Assembly (NCBI GenBank): GCA_017645305.1
Contig: JAGCPD010000071.1
Span: 62,001-126,000 of the forward strand
DNA: 64,000 nucleotides
Direction: 5' to 3'
Source of the DNA: Bacteroidaceae bacterium
GTDB taxonomy: Bacteria > Bacteroidota > Bacteroidia > Bacteroidales > Bacteroidaceae
The notes under the pieces were generated by a model. That model ran no database searches, was not told the origin of the DNA, and saw nothing but the letters and a program-made list of their open reading frames with translations. A program made the position numbers and the translations under genes. Shown in pieces: positions 8,365-17,638 of this stretch. The first letter of the stretch is position 1, and every line of letters begins with the position of its first letter.

Positions 8365-10449
8365 ATGAAAAGAACACTTTTATTTGCAGTTTTAATGATA
8401 TTCTTCATAAGAGTTTTTGCACAAATTCAATCTGGTGTGCCAATTGAAGGAGATGTATATTATGAAGAGGATGTTGTTCATGCGTCCACCATGAGAAACT
8501 CGTCCCGTAAAGCACTTCCTAGTGATTGGAATATCACCTCTACTATAGAAAACTGTTTTGACAAAGACAACATCGGCGAATATGCCTGGCTAATGACTGC
8601 AGACGGCGAAACAAAACTTGCTGTCACATTAACCTATTCCGGTGATGATGACCGCTATAAAATATCATCGCAAGAAGTTAAGTTCTATTTCTACGAAGGC
8701 ACGGGAAATGTGATTACTGATAGCAACAAGGAACAAATTACAGAAACAGGGACCTACGTTGGCAACTATACCTTAGAGAATACTGACAATTCGGCAACTG
8801 TTCAACTGACAGCGCCTGCCAATTTCCCTGACAGATTTCTTTCTTCTGCATACTATAGCTTTTATGTGATAATAAAAGTCAAATTTGCAAAGGGTGGTTC
8901 GGCCCAAATTGCCAAGAACATAGGCATCAGCCGCTGTGGAGTTTTATTTTTGCATGGATTAGGCGGTGACAAAACATGCTTCCAGAAATTTGCAAATTAT
9001 CTGATAAAGTCGGGGGCTTACATCTCCAAACAACTTATGCTGAGGGACTACAATACCACAAACTCCAGCGCGTTCTATGACAACACGCATAAATACCAAG
9101 TCGTAAAATTTGGACTCGAAGCACTCAGTGACGGGCTTTTTTACGCAGGCATCGCCAGCACTAAATATGACATGATAGGACATAGTATGGGAGGAATACT
9201 GGAACGGCTTTATATTCAGGAAGTAGATAATCTACATACAAACAAACTGATTACCCTGAACACACCGCACTTTGGCTCATTATGGGGAGATACTTATGTC
9301 GAAGTCAAGTCACATTCCAAAGAAAACATGGACAATAAAGTCGTGAAACTCCTTTGGGATGCTGCTGATGGCACCGTAGATGGAATAACAGACTTACTCT
9401 ACGATGATGACCCAAGCAGACAAGCAATAGTTGACCTTGCCGTTTCCAGCAAAGCTATCCAAGAACTCAACTCCACTTCCGCAGACAAATTAACCGGTAT
9501 TCCCGTATGTGCTGTCGGATCTCAAATTGACAACATAGATGCTGTAGAAAATGATGTCTGGTATGTGATAAGTGAACCGTTTTATGAAGTACAGAGTTAC
9601 GTAATGGAACATCTTTTCAATGAGGAGGTGCCGCAGCGAGAAAGGAGATTCCAAACAGACGATGAAGAGGGAAGCGATTTAATTGTCGGCGTGGAAAGCC
9701 AAAGAGGAGGATGTGCCGCATCCGCCATATACAAGGGATACTTCCATGAAGCTTTCCATACCTGTTCACCCAATTGGAGCGTTATCCACAAAAAACTTTT
9801 GGAGTTGCTGAATTCTAATCGCTACTTTGGCTTTTCATATGGTGGATTCGGAAGACCTTCAAACGGCTCCTGGGTGCGTGAAAACAGAGCAAAAGCAAAT
9901 AGCAATTACATTACACATTTTGAGGAACCGAGACCTTCCTCTTTCATTAAGATTGATGCCATAGAAACTTATGATGATAATTATACACATGAGATTAGAC
10001 TGACTCACAGCAATGACATGAAAACCATAATGGCATGTTCCTTTCTCTCTAAGGATGACATGATTGCTGACTATGACAAAGACACCATGTACTTTGATAT
10101 AAGAAAGTTCGAAGGAGAGAAAACAGTATATGCCATTGGACGTACTGACTATAATGCTCTGGTGATAGACTCCGTAAAAATAAGCACTGAATTTATTACT
10201 AGCATTCCTATATTAAAAGGAACTTCAGAATTACAATGCACCATCAACGGTAACGAGTTGAAAGTAGAAGACGTTTCTGAACCTTATAACATTAGCATAT
10301 ATGACAGCAACGGCTCTGTGCTAACAGAAATGAGAAGCAATCCTTCTCATACCTATACACTTCCCCGAAATAACGGTATCTTGATTATAGAAGTACAATC
10401 AAAGGAGGGCTCTCAGAAAATCAAAGTTAAAACAAAAACTAACAAATAA
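8365..10449 (+). CDS. Secreted alpha/beta-hydrolase, lipase/PGAP1-like
   Basis: A 694-residue exported hydrolase. A signal peptide (residues 1-19, cut before QIQSG) is followed by about 170 residues of beta-rich sequence, then the hydrolase core. The oxyanion strand-loop FLHGLGG is at 195-201 and the nucleophile elbow GHSMGG at 272-277 (Ser274). This elbow and the HGxGG motif are typical of esterases and lipases. An Asp and a His for the triad cannot be fixed by eye. The last 80 residues form a beta-sandwich-like tail (ISIYDSNGSVLTEM, then YTLPRNNGILIIEV) resembling type IX sorting domains. The lipoprotein 29 bases downstream is probably co-expressed. Substrate unknown. Confidence 0.75.
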   Translation: MKRTLLFAVLMIFFIRVFAQIQSGVPIEGDVYYEEDVVHASTMRNSSRKALPSDWNITSTIENCFDKDNIGEYAWLMTADGETKLAVTLTYSGDDDRYKISSQEVKFYFYEGTGNVITDSNKEQITETGTYVGNYTLENTDNSATVQLTAPANFPDRFLSSAYYSFYVIIKVKFAKGGSAQIAKNIGISRCGVLFLHGLGGDKTCFQKFANYLIKSGAYISKQLMLRDYNTTNSSAFYDNTHKYQVVKFGLEALSDGLFYAGIASTKYDMIGHSMGGILERLYIQEVDNLHTNKLITLNTPHFGSLWGDTYVEVKSHSKENMDNKVVKLLWDAADGTVDGITDLLYDDDPSRQAIVDLAVSSKAIQELNSTSADKLTGIPVCAVGSQIDNIDAVENDVWYVISEPFYEVQSYVMEHLFNEEVPQRERRFQTDDEEGSDLIVGVESQRGGCAASAIYKGYFHEAFHTCSPNWSVIHKKLLELLNSNRYFGFSYGGFGRPSNGSWVRENRAKANSNYITHFEEPRPSSFIKIDAIETYDDNYTHEIRLTHSNDMKTIMACSFLSKDDMIADYDKDTMYFDIRKFEGEKTVYAIGRTDYNALVIDSVKISTEFITSIPILKGTSELQCTINGNELKVEDVSEPYNISIYDSNGSVLTEMRSNPSHTYTLPRNNGILIIEVQSKEGSQKIKVKTKTNK

Positions 10450-10478
10450 CAGTATTCACATTTTAAAATTTTACAATT

Positions 10479-11513
10479 ATGAAAAAGTTCTTTTATCTTA
10501 TGGCAATGGCATTATTTGCCATTCAGTTCCAATCATGCTGTCCTGGTGACGCAGATGAAGCTCCTGCAAACGGACCAACAAATCCAACAGGAACTCTACC
10601 GACAAATTATCTTACTGTAACTGGCGGAACATTTGTCGATGGGGCATTTCCTACTGCAACAACGGACGAGACGATTGAGGGCATAAACATGAGTTCACAG
10701 GTAATGAACGGAGTAATGAACTACGTTACAATCATTACAGACAAAAAATATGACAAGTTCTACATCGGCGTGAAGGGGGTTCCCGGATATTACGAATATG
10801 TACCAGATGCTTCTGACGTAACGTTCAATGCCGGCACATATACCTACACAATTCCAGTCATGATAAGCCAATTGTACACGGGCGACTCAACAATCTTAGT
10901 AAGTGGAAAACTTGACAATGGCGATGTTACGACTCCTGTTGAGAAAGATGTATTCTTTATTGAGACAATGCCTGGTGAAATTGAGGTTAAATTGGCTTTC
11001 AGTAACAATAAAGACATTGACCTGCACCTCTATACACCCGGTGGTGAACATATTTATTTCGGAAATAGAGGAGGTTCTTATACCATAGGAGATAACGAAG
11101 TTATTACCTATGGCCTTGACATTGACTCAAATGCGAGCTGTAACATAGACGGCATTAACAAGGAAAATATCTACATCCCTGCCGAATTGGTAGAGAATGG
11201 TACTTATACGGTAGTTGTAAATATGTACAGTAACTGCGATGCCAATATTTCTACAAACTGGAGCGTCGTTACACGTTATCAAGGTGAAGTCATTACTCCA
11301 ACAACAGGCACGAATCCCGCAACAGGTAATTATCCCATTGGCGCAGGAAGAGGAGATATGACAACTGTTATGACCTTCACCATAGACGATGTAACTTCAA
11401 CGAGAAGCAGCTCAAGGAAGATATTACCCGACACATTCCAGCCAAAGCCTCTGACTGACATCGATAAGATGAAAATACAGGAAGAAGAGTATCGTCTTCT
11501 GTTTGGAGATTAA
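10479..11513 (+). CDS. Lipoprotein with a DUF2135/YfaP-like domain
   Basis: A 344-residue lipoprotein: the signal MKKFFYLMAMALFAIQFQSC ends at the lipidated Cys20, followed by an acidic, Pro/Asn/Thr-rich linker. The middle (about residues 165-260) has the sequence signature DIDLHLYTPGGE, then YGLDIDSNASC, ENIYIP and NGTYTVVVNMYSNC. This resembles the DUF2135 (YfaP-like) beta-sandwich pattern 'D-DLHV-P-G...D-D...E-I...G-Y-V-V'. Function is unknown. The 29-base gap to the lipase gene suggests an operon, so it may hold or present that enzyme or its ligand at the surface. The C-terminus is charged and has no sorting tail. Confidence 0.6.
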   Translation: MKKFFYLMAMALFAIQFQSCCPGDADEAPANGPTNPTGTLPTNYLTVTGGTFVDGAFPTATTDETIEGINMSSQVMNGVMNYVTIITDKKYDKFYIGVKGVPGYYEYVPDASDVTFNAGTYTYTIPVMISQLYTGDSTILVSGKLDNGDVTTPVEKDVFFIETMPGEIEVKLAFSNNKDIDLHLYTPGGEHIYFGNRGGSYTIGDNEVITYGLDIDSNASCNIDGINKENIYIPAELVENGTYTVVVNMYSNCDANISTNWSVVTRYQGEVITPTTGTNPATGNYPIGAGRGDMTTVMTFTIDDVTSTRSSSRKILPDTFQPKPLTDIDKMKIQEEEYRLLFGD

Positions 11514-11540
11514 CAATCCATTGCTGCCTTTGAAAAATCC

Positions 11541-11615
11541 TTATTGCTCCACGCGCTAAAAGCTGGTAAGCAATAATATTTATCCGCAATGCCTAATGGT
11601 TGGCATTGCGGATAA
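11541..11615. terminator. Two nested/adjacent hairpins between converging genes
   Basis: An 8-bp pair TTATTGCT (11541-11548) with AGCAATAA (11569-11576) is followed by a 14-bp perfect stem (11580-11593 with 11602-11615, loop TAATGGTT). They lie between the ends of the lipoprotein and GH92 genes and can serve as a two-way terminator, although neither side has a strong T run. Confidence 0.6.
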
Positions 11616-11667
11616 CTGTTTCATGAACAAAGAGTGAGCGGACGAACTGTATTTGTTCTAATATATA

Positions 11668-13925
11668 TCACAACTTCTGAGCTGATGGCGGTTCGTTTCC
11701 TACAGCTGCCCCCCACTCTTTATTGGGACGGCTACCCATCTTCAGTATAAGAGTTGCACCATTCTTTACATCTTCGTGACTAATCCAGGGACGATTCAGA
11801 GGCTTTCCGTTGAGTGTGGCACTCTGAATGTATTTATTCTCCTCGCTGCAATCCTGGGCAATGATATGGAAGAACTTTCCGCCTCCAACATTCACTTTAA
11901 CATCCGTGAACAACGGACTGCCGATATTGTAAACAGGAAAACCGGGTGTTACGGGATAGAAACCAAGACTTGAGAATACGACGAAGGATGTCAGACCACC
12001 ACCATCCTCGTCACCAGGGATTCCCATAAGGTCGTTACGGAACCAAGTCTTCAGACACTGACGGATGCGCTTCTGGGTCTTCCAGGAAGCACCTACATAA
12101 TTATATATATAAGGTATATGCAGCGAAGGCTCGTTGGCCATAGTGAACTGACCGATGTTTCCTGTCTGGTCAGGCAATTGAGTATAGAACTCACGCTTGC
12201 CGCGTCCCATGCTCTCGGCAAAAGTCTGGTCGAGGTTACGCACCAGCTCTTCCCTACCTCCCATCAAAGCTGCCAAATCAGCAAAATTATGCTGAACATC
12301 CCAGCGGTAAGTCCATCCGTTATTCTCATCATAAGCATCGCGGGCTCCTATGCCACCACCAAAGCGGTAGTCAAAATTCTCCAGAAACTTGCCGTCCTTA
12401 TCCTTAGGATGGAAGAACTTGGTCTCCGGGTTCCATAGGTTGCGATAGTTATAGCTCAGTTTCAGGTATTTCTGCTGTAACTGCTTATCGCCCAGGAACT
12501 CAGCAATGCGAGACAGGCACCACTCATCGTAAGAAGTTCCCAGGGTTACTGCTACGGGCTGACGCTTCTCGAAACCGGAAACATTGGGATCTGTTTCCTG
12601 CTCACCTTCCTTCAGGGCAGGAATGTAACCGTGCTCCTTATAGAAATCGTCGATATATCCGGCAGGCTTACCGCTCCAGGGAGCCAGTGTCTTCTCCTCA
12701 ATACCCTTACGGCAATACTCAAAGGCACGCTTGGGGCATCCACACTCAGTCCCTTATAAAGTGCATCGGCCACCATACTGACGCCGTGATTTGAGTTCAT
12801 ACGACGCGTATCGCCCGTCATCTCTGGGAAGGTAGGCATCCAGTTGGTACCCATCTGTTCAGCCATACGCAGGTAGCTCTCAATGATATTCTCCTGCTTC
12901 TGAGGTTGGATAAGCGCACGTAGGGGGTGGGCAGCACGATAAGTGTCCCATATCCAGTCGTCAGTATAGAAAGGCTGACCGTTATCATTATGAATCTGTC
13001 CATCGAAAGCAGAGAAGTACTGGCCATCCTCACTCAGGCAGACGGGCCGCTCAAAGGTACGATAGTAAGAGGTGTAAAGAACCGTCTTCTCATCCTCTGT
13101 TCCACCCTCAACCATAATATTACTGAGTGTCTCGTTCCATTCCTTACGTCCATCGGCAGCCACCTGCGCCAGATTAAAGGCACTACCCTGCTCGCGCTTT
13201 AAGTTCTTCTCGGCCTGCTCTTCACTAATCAGGGAAATTCCATAACGGAAGCAAACCTTCTTGGTTCCGGCAGGAAAACGGAGAGCAGCACAGGCACGGC
13301 GATCCTCTATGTCCTTTTCGTTTGAGATTTTACCATCACGAAGAATACCCACCTGCTCAGGCTGAACATCGAATTCGCCCGAGAAGAAAATCTTCATGTT
13401 TCTGCTCAGACGCTGATTGGCAAATACACTTCTACCCTCAACCTGCATACGACCATTATCGGTATAAAGTAAAACAGTTGCAGGCTTCGAAGAATCCTGG
13501 AAGGTAATCTCGTAAATGGCACTCTGGTGACTGACCGCCAGATGAGCATCTATGCTGTTATCGGCAATCTGCACCTGATAGTCGTAAGGCGTAATCCTTT
13601 CCTGGTCCCAGTTGGTACTGATAATGGGATGTAGCTCACTGCCCTGTGTAACACTCAGACGGAAAGCACTACGCTCGCGATGGTTGGTAACCACCATTGG
13701 CAGACCGTCCAGCAATTCATGTGTATATTCTCCACGTGTGGGATAGATACGCATCAGGCTGTTGGGCAACTGGATGGTGGGGAAACAAGGCACCAACAAA
13801 TGACTGATACTACCAATGTACGGATTCACGTAATCAACAGGCTCCGTCTCTTGAGCGGCACTTGCCGACAGCGAGCCAAGGAAAAAGAGCGAGACAAGAA
13901 GCCTCACAGACCTAAGATTCTTCAT
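11668..13925 (-). pseudogene. GH92 alpha-mannosidase, interrupted by a frameshift
   Basis: Two minus-strand frames together give one GH92 protein of about 750 residues. The first part (signal peptide from the ATG at 13925, then VDYVNPYIGS, NWDQERITPYDY, FYTDDWIWDTYRAAHPL) runs well until GLSVDAP. The next codons should read PKRAFEYCRKGIEEK but are out of frame. One base is missing in the T run at 12731-12732 (plus strand 'gcTTgggg'). The continuation carries NNGWTYRWDVQHN and GIPGDEDGGGLTSFVVFSSL, which match the conserved GH92 catalytic-domain motifs (the Asp/Glu-rich GDEDGGG). GH92 enzymes remove alpha-mannose in a calcium-dependent way, mostly from N-glycans. The rest of the frame is intact, so this is either a very young pseudogene or an assembly error. 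Confidence 0.8.
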
Positions 13926-13955
13926 AAAACTGATTAGAATAATTAATTTTGATGA

Positions 13956-13986
13956 CAAAGATACGATTAACTGAGAGAAAAGCAAA
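13956..13986 (-). promoter_or_regulatory. Promoter of the GH92 gene
   Basis: On the minus strand TTTG (13986-13983), 19 bases, TATCTTTG (13963-13956). Transcription would start near 13950. This excludes the longer frame start at 13985 and supports the ATG at 13925. Confidence 0.8.
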
Positions 13987-14086
13987 AGAAAAACCCTGTT
14001 TTTTAAAGAAGAAGATGCAAGCTAAAGTTTATAAACTTTGGGTTCTTACACAAAGAATTCAACAATTCGCAAAAACAGATTACATT

Positions 14087-14118
14087 CTTGCATGATACAC
14101 AAAAAAAAACTATCTTTG
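14087..14118 (+). promoter_or_regulatory. Probable promoter of the discoidin-GH3 pair
   Basis: TATCTTTG at 14111-14118, with CTTG at 14087-14090 (one mismatch to TTTG) 20 bases upstream. The leader before the ATG at 14240 is about 115 bases. Confidence 0.65.
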
Positions 14119-14239
14119 CACAAAATTTGAATAAAACTATCGTCTATGAGCGCAAGCGAATTAACTTCTACGAACGAAGTGCGTTAACTTCCATTTTGAA
14201 TTCCAATTTTAACTTCCGAAACTTAAATATAACAATAAT

Positions 14240-15169
14240 ATGAAGAGGAACATGATGAGAATGCTGGTACTGGCAGGTACCATGACACTGACAACAACAG
14301 TATTGGCACAGGAAACAATCAAGACAACATTGGTTAGCGGTCCTGGCAGAGACAGAGAAGAAGGACCGGCAATGATTTGTGACGGCGATATCTCTACCAA
14401 ATGGTGCGTAGATGAACCAGAGAAGATGCCTTATATAATTATTTTGGATGCAGGAAAACCGATGGACTTTGCAGAATACGGTTTTGTTACAGGAAACGAC
14501 ACACAGGACTATCCCGACCGTAATCCTGTAACCTGGCGTGTGAGCGGTTCAAACGATAAGCAAAATTGGACTACAATAGATAATCAGACGAATGACCGAA
14601 CGCTACGTGACGAGAACGAGCAGGAGTACCGATTCAAGCCTGACAAGAAAGGTCAATTCCGTTACTATCGCTTTGAATTCCTGAAAATGGCAGGCGGAAC
14701 CCGCATCCAGCTTAGCGAAATCAACCTACACAAAGTGGCACGAACTGCTATCAAGACAACCTTTGTCAGCGGTACTGGCGAAAGCGGAAAAGAAGGAGCG
14801 GCAATGGCTAACGACGGTCTGTTCTATACCAAATGGTGCATAGATGAACCAGGCAAGATGCCCTACTCTATTGTTTTGGATGCCGGCACACAGACAGCCA
14901 TCGCAGAGTACGGATTGGTTACCGGAGACGACACACACACCTATCCCGGACGTAACCCTCAGCAATGGAAGGTGTTTGGCAGCAACGACAAGAAGGACTG
15001 GAAACAACTGACAGAGGTGAGGTACGATCGCTCTATGCGTGACGAGAACGAGCAGGAGTACCGATTTAAAGTTAAAAATGCAATGCCATTCAGATTCTAC
15101 AAGTTTGAATTTGAGAAAGTCTGGCAAGATACCCGCCTGCAACTTGCAGAGATAAAGCTATATAAGTAA
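14240..15169 (+). CDS. Secreted protein of two discoidin (F5/8C, CBM32-like) domains
   Basis: A 309-residue protein: signal peptide (cut before QETIKTT), then two tandem copies of one about 140-residue domain that are strongly alike. Shared blocks are 'IKTTxVSGxGxxxxEGxAM', 'TKWCxDEPxKMPYxIxLDAG', 'EYGxVTGxDTxxYPxRNPxxWxVxGSNDKxxW', 'RDENEQEYRFK' and 'RxYxFEF'. These match the F5/8 type C/CBM32 beta-sandwich that binds galactose- or GlcNAc-like sugars. There is no catalytic domain. It lies 29 bases before the GH3 gene and is probably expressed with it, so a role in holding glycans near the enzyme is likely. The near identity of the copies points to recent internal duplication. Confidence 0.8.
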   Translation: MKRNMMRMLVLAGTMTLTTTVLAQETIKTTLVSGPGRDREEGPAMICDGDISTKWCVDEPEKMPYIIILDAGKPMDFAEYGFVTGNDTQDYPDRNPVTWRVSGSNDKQNWTTIDNQTNDRTLRDENEQEYRFKPDKKGQFRYYRFEFLKMAGGTRIQLSEINLHKVARTAIKTTFVSGTGESGKEGAAMANDGLFYTKWCIDEPGKMPYSIVLDAGTQTAIAEYGLVTGDDTHTYPGRNPQQWKVFGSNDKKDWKQLTEVRYDRSMRDENEQEYRFKVKNAMPFRFYKFEFEKVWQDTRLQLAEIKLYK

Positions 15170-15198
15170 ATTCATTAACCATTAACCTATTCCATGAA

Positions 15199-17337
15199 AT
15201 GAAAAGGACGATTGTATGCATTACCCTGTTCATTGTGGCAACAGGCTGGACACAGGCTCAGACAAATGCTGCAGATAACCGGTCACATCTGGAGCGTGCA
15301 CGCGAATTGTGCTCGAAGCTAACACTGGAGGAGAAGGTCCGTCTGATGGAGCACGAGTCTCCGGCCATAGAACGGCTGGGCATTCCCCAGTGGAACTGGT
15401 GGAGTGAGGCATTGCACGGTGTGGGACGTAACGGAAGGGCTACAGTTTTTCCCATTACGATGGGGTTGGCCTCTACCTTTGATGATGAACTGGTGCAGAA
15501 ATGCTTTGATGTAGTAAGTACTGAGGCGAGGGCGAAGTATAACATTGCCAGAAAAGAAGGGCACATGAAGATATATGAATGCCTGTCGTTCTGGACACCC
15601 AACATCAACATTTTCCGAGACCCACGCTGGGGACGCGGCCAGGAAACATACGGAGAAGACCCTTATCTTACCAGCAAAATGGGACTGGCGGTTGTGCGAG
15701 GACTGCAAGGAGAGGAAGGTCACCGATACCTGAAGCTGTATGCATGTGCCAAACACTTTGCCGTGCATTCCGGGCCGGAATGGAACCGTCATTCCTTTGA
15801 TGTGGAAAATCTGCCTATAAGAGATTTGTGGGAAACATATCTGCCGGCTTTCAAAGAACTTACGACAACAGGAAAGGTGCGAGAAGTAATGTGTGCCTAC
15901 CAGCGTCTGGACGGTGAGCCTTGTTGCGGAAACGACCGATTGCTACATCAAATCCTGAGGAATGAATGGGGCTTTGACGGCTTGGTGACCAGCGATTGCT
16001 GGGCTGTCGATGACTTCTGGAAACCAAACAGACATGGATTCTCAAAGACTAAGGAAGATGCCATCTCACATGCTGTGCTATCTGGAACGGATGTGGAATG
16101 CGGCGTAACATTCCATTCGCTGACAGATGCCATAAAGGCAGGAAAGATAACTGAAGAAAAGATAGACGAAAGCTTAATCAGGCTACTGAAAGGACGCTAT
16201 GAACTGGGTGACCTTGATGACCCTTCGCTTGTAGAATGGAGTACAATCAAACCAGATACTATTGATTGCCAAACGCATAAGAACATGGCACTGGAGGCAG
16301 CAAGAAGAAGCATTGTACTGCTACAGAACAACAAGAAAACACTCCCCCTGAAAGCTGAGACCAAAATACTGGTAATAGGCGATAATGCCGTTGACAGCGT
16401 TATGCAATGGGGTAACTATAATGGCTTCCCCTCTCATACCACTACCATATTAAAGGGACTTCAAGAGATAGGGAAAAACGTACAGTTCTTTGCTGGTGTT
16501 CCCATGATTACAGCACCCGACTCCCCCTACTCTCCCAACGAGGCAGAACTGCAAGAGAAAGTAGCAGCTGCTGACGTGATAGTGTTTGTGGGCGGAATCA
16601 CCCCGCGTCTGGAAGGTGAAGAGATGGATGTTAAATTCCCCGGATTCAAGGGTGGTGACCGCACTAGCATAGAACTGCCAGATGTACAGCGACAGATGCT
16701 GAACAGATTACACAAAATGGGCAAGCCCGTTATTCTTGTAAACTGTTCGGGTAGTGCTATTGCGATGGCACCGGAGAAGAAGAACTGCAGCGCTATCATT
16801 CAGGCATGGTATGGCGGACAATGCGGTGGTCAGGCTGTTGCAGAAGTGCTCTTCGGCAAAGTAAACCCATCCGGGAAACTGCCTGTTACATTCTACGCAA
16901 GCACAGAACAACTACCAGACTTTGAGGATTACAGGATGCAGAACAGGACATACCGTTACTTTAAAGGTGAACCGCTCTGGCATTTTGGAGAAGGTCTGAG
17001 CTATACCTCATTCAAACTGGGTAAACCTGTCTATACACCAGGTTCGGTAAAGATTAACATCAAAAATCAAGGAAAATGTGACGGGGAAGAAGTTATTCAG
17101 GTTTACCTGCATAAAGAGGGAGATAACGACGGACCTATAAAAGCACTACGTGCATTTAAGCGCGTAAGCCTGAAAGCAGGAGAGAGCAAGGAGGTTACAA
17201 TTCCGTTTACCTACAAGAACTTTGAATGGTGGGATGTTGCTACTAACACAATGCACCCGCTTGCCGGTAATTACGTGATGACAGTGGGCACCGACTCAAA
17301 AAGCGGACAGAAACTGAACATCAACTTTGAGCCCTAA
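15199..17337 (+). CDS. GH3 beta-xylosidase/beta-glucosidase, secreted
   Basis: A 712-residue glycoside hydrolase family 3 enzyme with signal peptide (MKRTIVCITLFIVATGWTQA). The N-terminal TIM-barrel contains WWSEALHGVGRNG and the nucleophile motif FDGLVTSDCWAVDDF, with the predicted nucleophile Asp266. The second alpha/beta domain follows (about 370-590, LVIGDNAVDS, FVGGITPRLEGEE). A fibronectin-III-like domain ends the protein (LWHFGEGLSYTSF, then AGESKEVTIPF). The 'ERLGIPQWNWWSEALHG' start is the type seen in xylan beta-xylosidases, so xylo-oligosaccharides are the best guess; gluco-substrates are possible. There is no PA14 insertion, which accounts for its modest size. It acts in the periplasm or at the surface. 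Confidence 0.88.
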   Translation: MKRTIVCITLFIVATGWTQAQTNAADNRSHLERARELCSKLTLEEKVRLMEHESPAIERLGIPQWNWWSEALHGVGRNGRATVFPITMGLASTFDDELVQKCFDVVSTEARAKYNIARKEGHMKIYECLSFWTPNINIFRDPRWGRGQETYGEDPYLTSKMGLAVVRGLQGEEGHRYLKLYACAKHFAVHSGPEWNRHSFDVENLPIRDLWETYLPAFKELTTTGKVREVMCAYQRLDGEPCCGNDRLLHQILRNEWGFDGLVTSDCWAVDDFWKPNRHGFSKTKEDAISHAVLSGTDVECGVTFHSLTDAIKAGKITEEKIDESLIRLLKGRYELGDLDDPSLVEWSTIKPDTIDCQTHKNMALEAARRSIVLLQNNKKTLPLKAETKILVIGDNAVDSVMQWGNYNGFPSHTTTILKGLQEIGKNVQFFAGVPMITAPDSPYSPNEAELQEKVAAADVIVFVGGITPRLEGEEMDVKFPGFKGGDRTSIELPDVQRQMLNRLHKMGKPVILVNCSGSAIAMAPEKKNCSAIIQAWYGGQCGGQAVAEVLFGKVNPSGKLPVTFYASTEQLPDFEDYRMQNRTYRYFKGEPLWHFGEGLSYTSFKLGKPVYTPGSVKINIKNQGKCDGEEVIQVYLHKEGDNDGPIKALRAFKRVSLKAGESKEVTIPFTYKNFEWWDVATNTMHPLAGNYVMTVGTDSKSGQKLNINFEP

Positions 17338-17358
17338 CAGAAAAGAAAAAGACGGAGA

Positions 17359-17578
17359 TTACTGAATAATTCTCCTTTGTCCCTTAATTATGAATAGACC
17401 TTTCTCGGGAGCAGATACTTTTCTTCCTGACAAATCACAAACATCAGCCTTCTCGCTTTTTGGGGAGGTTGATTTGTTTTCTGAGACTTCAGAGTTTGCA
17501 TCCAATTTTTATAATCTATAGCCCGAACCGGCAGTATTATAAAAACAAAAACGTAGGCAAGCAAAAGGTATTTTTCAT
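17359..17578 (-). pseudogene. Remnant of a secreted protein: signal peptide plus sorting-like tail
   Basis: Three frames of one strand each hold part of a decayed gene. From the ATG at 17578 a signal-peptide-like sequence appears after a one-base shift (KYLLLAYVFVFIILPVRA). Farther on, in a different frame, comes ADVCDLSGRKVSAPEKGLFI followed by IKG, ending at the stop at 17359. That is the same C-terminal tail found on the 1511-residue protein and the subtilase. The whole middle of the gene is missing. No intact product is possible. It lies just left of the replication module. Confidence 0.6.
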
Positions 17579-17638
17579 AACTTATTAATATTGTTATTGG
17601 CAACTATTTTATATATATGAAATATAAAGATTCAAGTA

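Noticed and set aside
12612..12730. Separate C-terminal end of the first GH92 frame (SVPLSIAVRVLRRRHW...)
   Set aside because: This tail is out of frame with the GH92 family; the correct residues appear after adding one base, so it is not a real protein end.
17388..17603. Intact 71-residue protein on the minus strand
   Set aside because: Its signal-like start lacks a proper ATG context and its end is the wrong frame; the sorting-like tail lies in another frame, so a remnant is the better reading.
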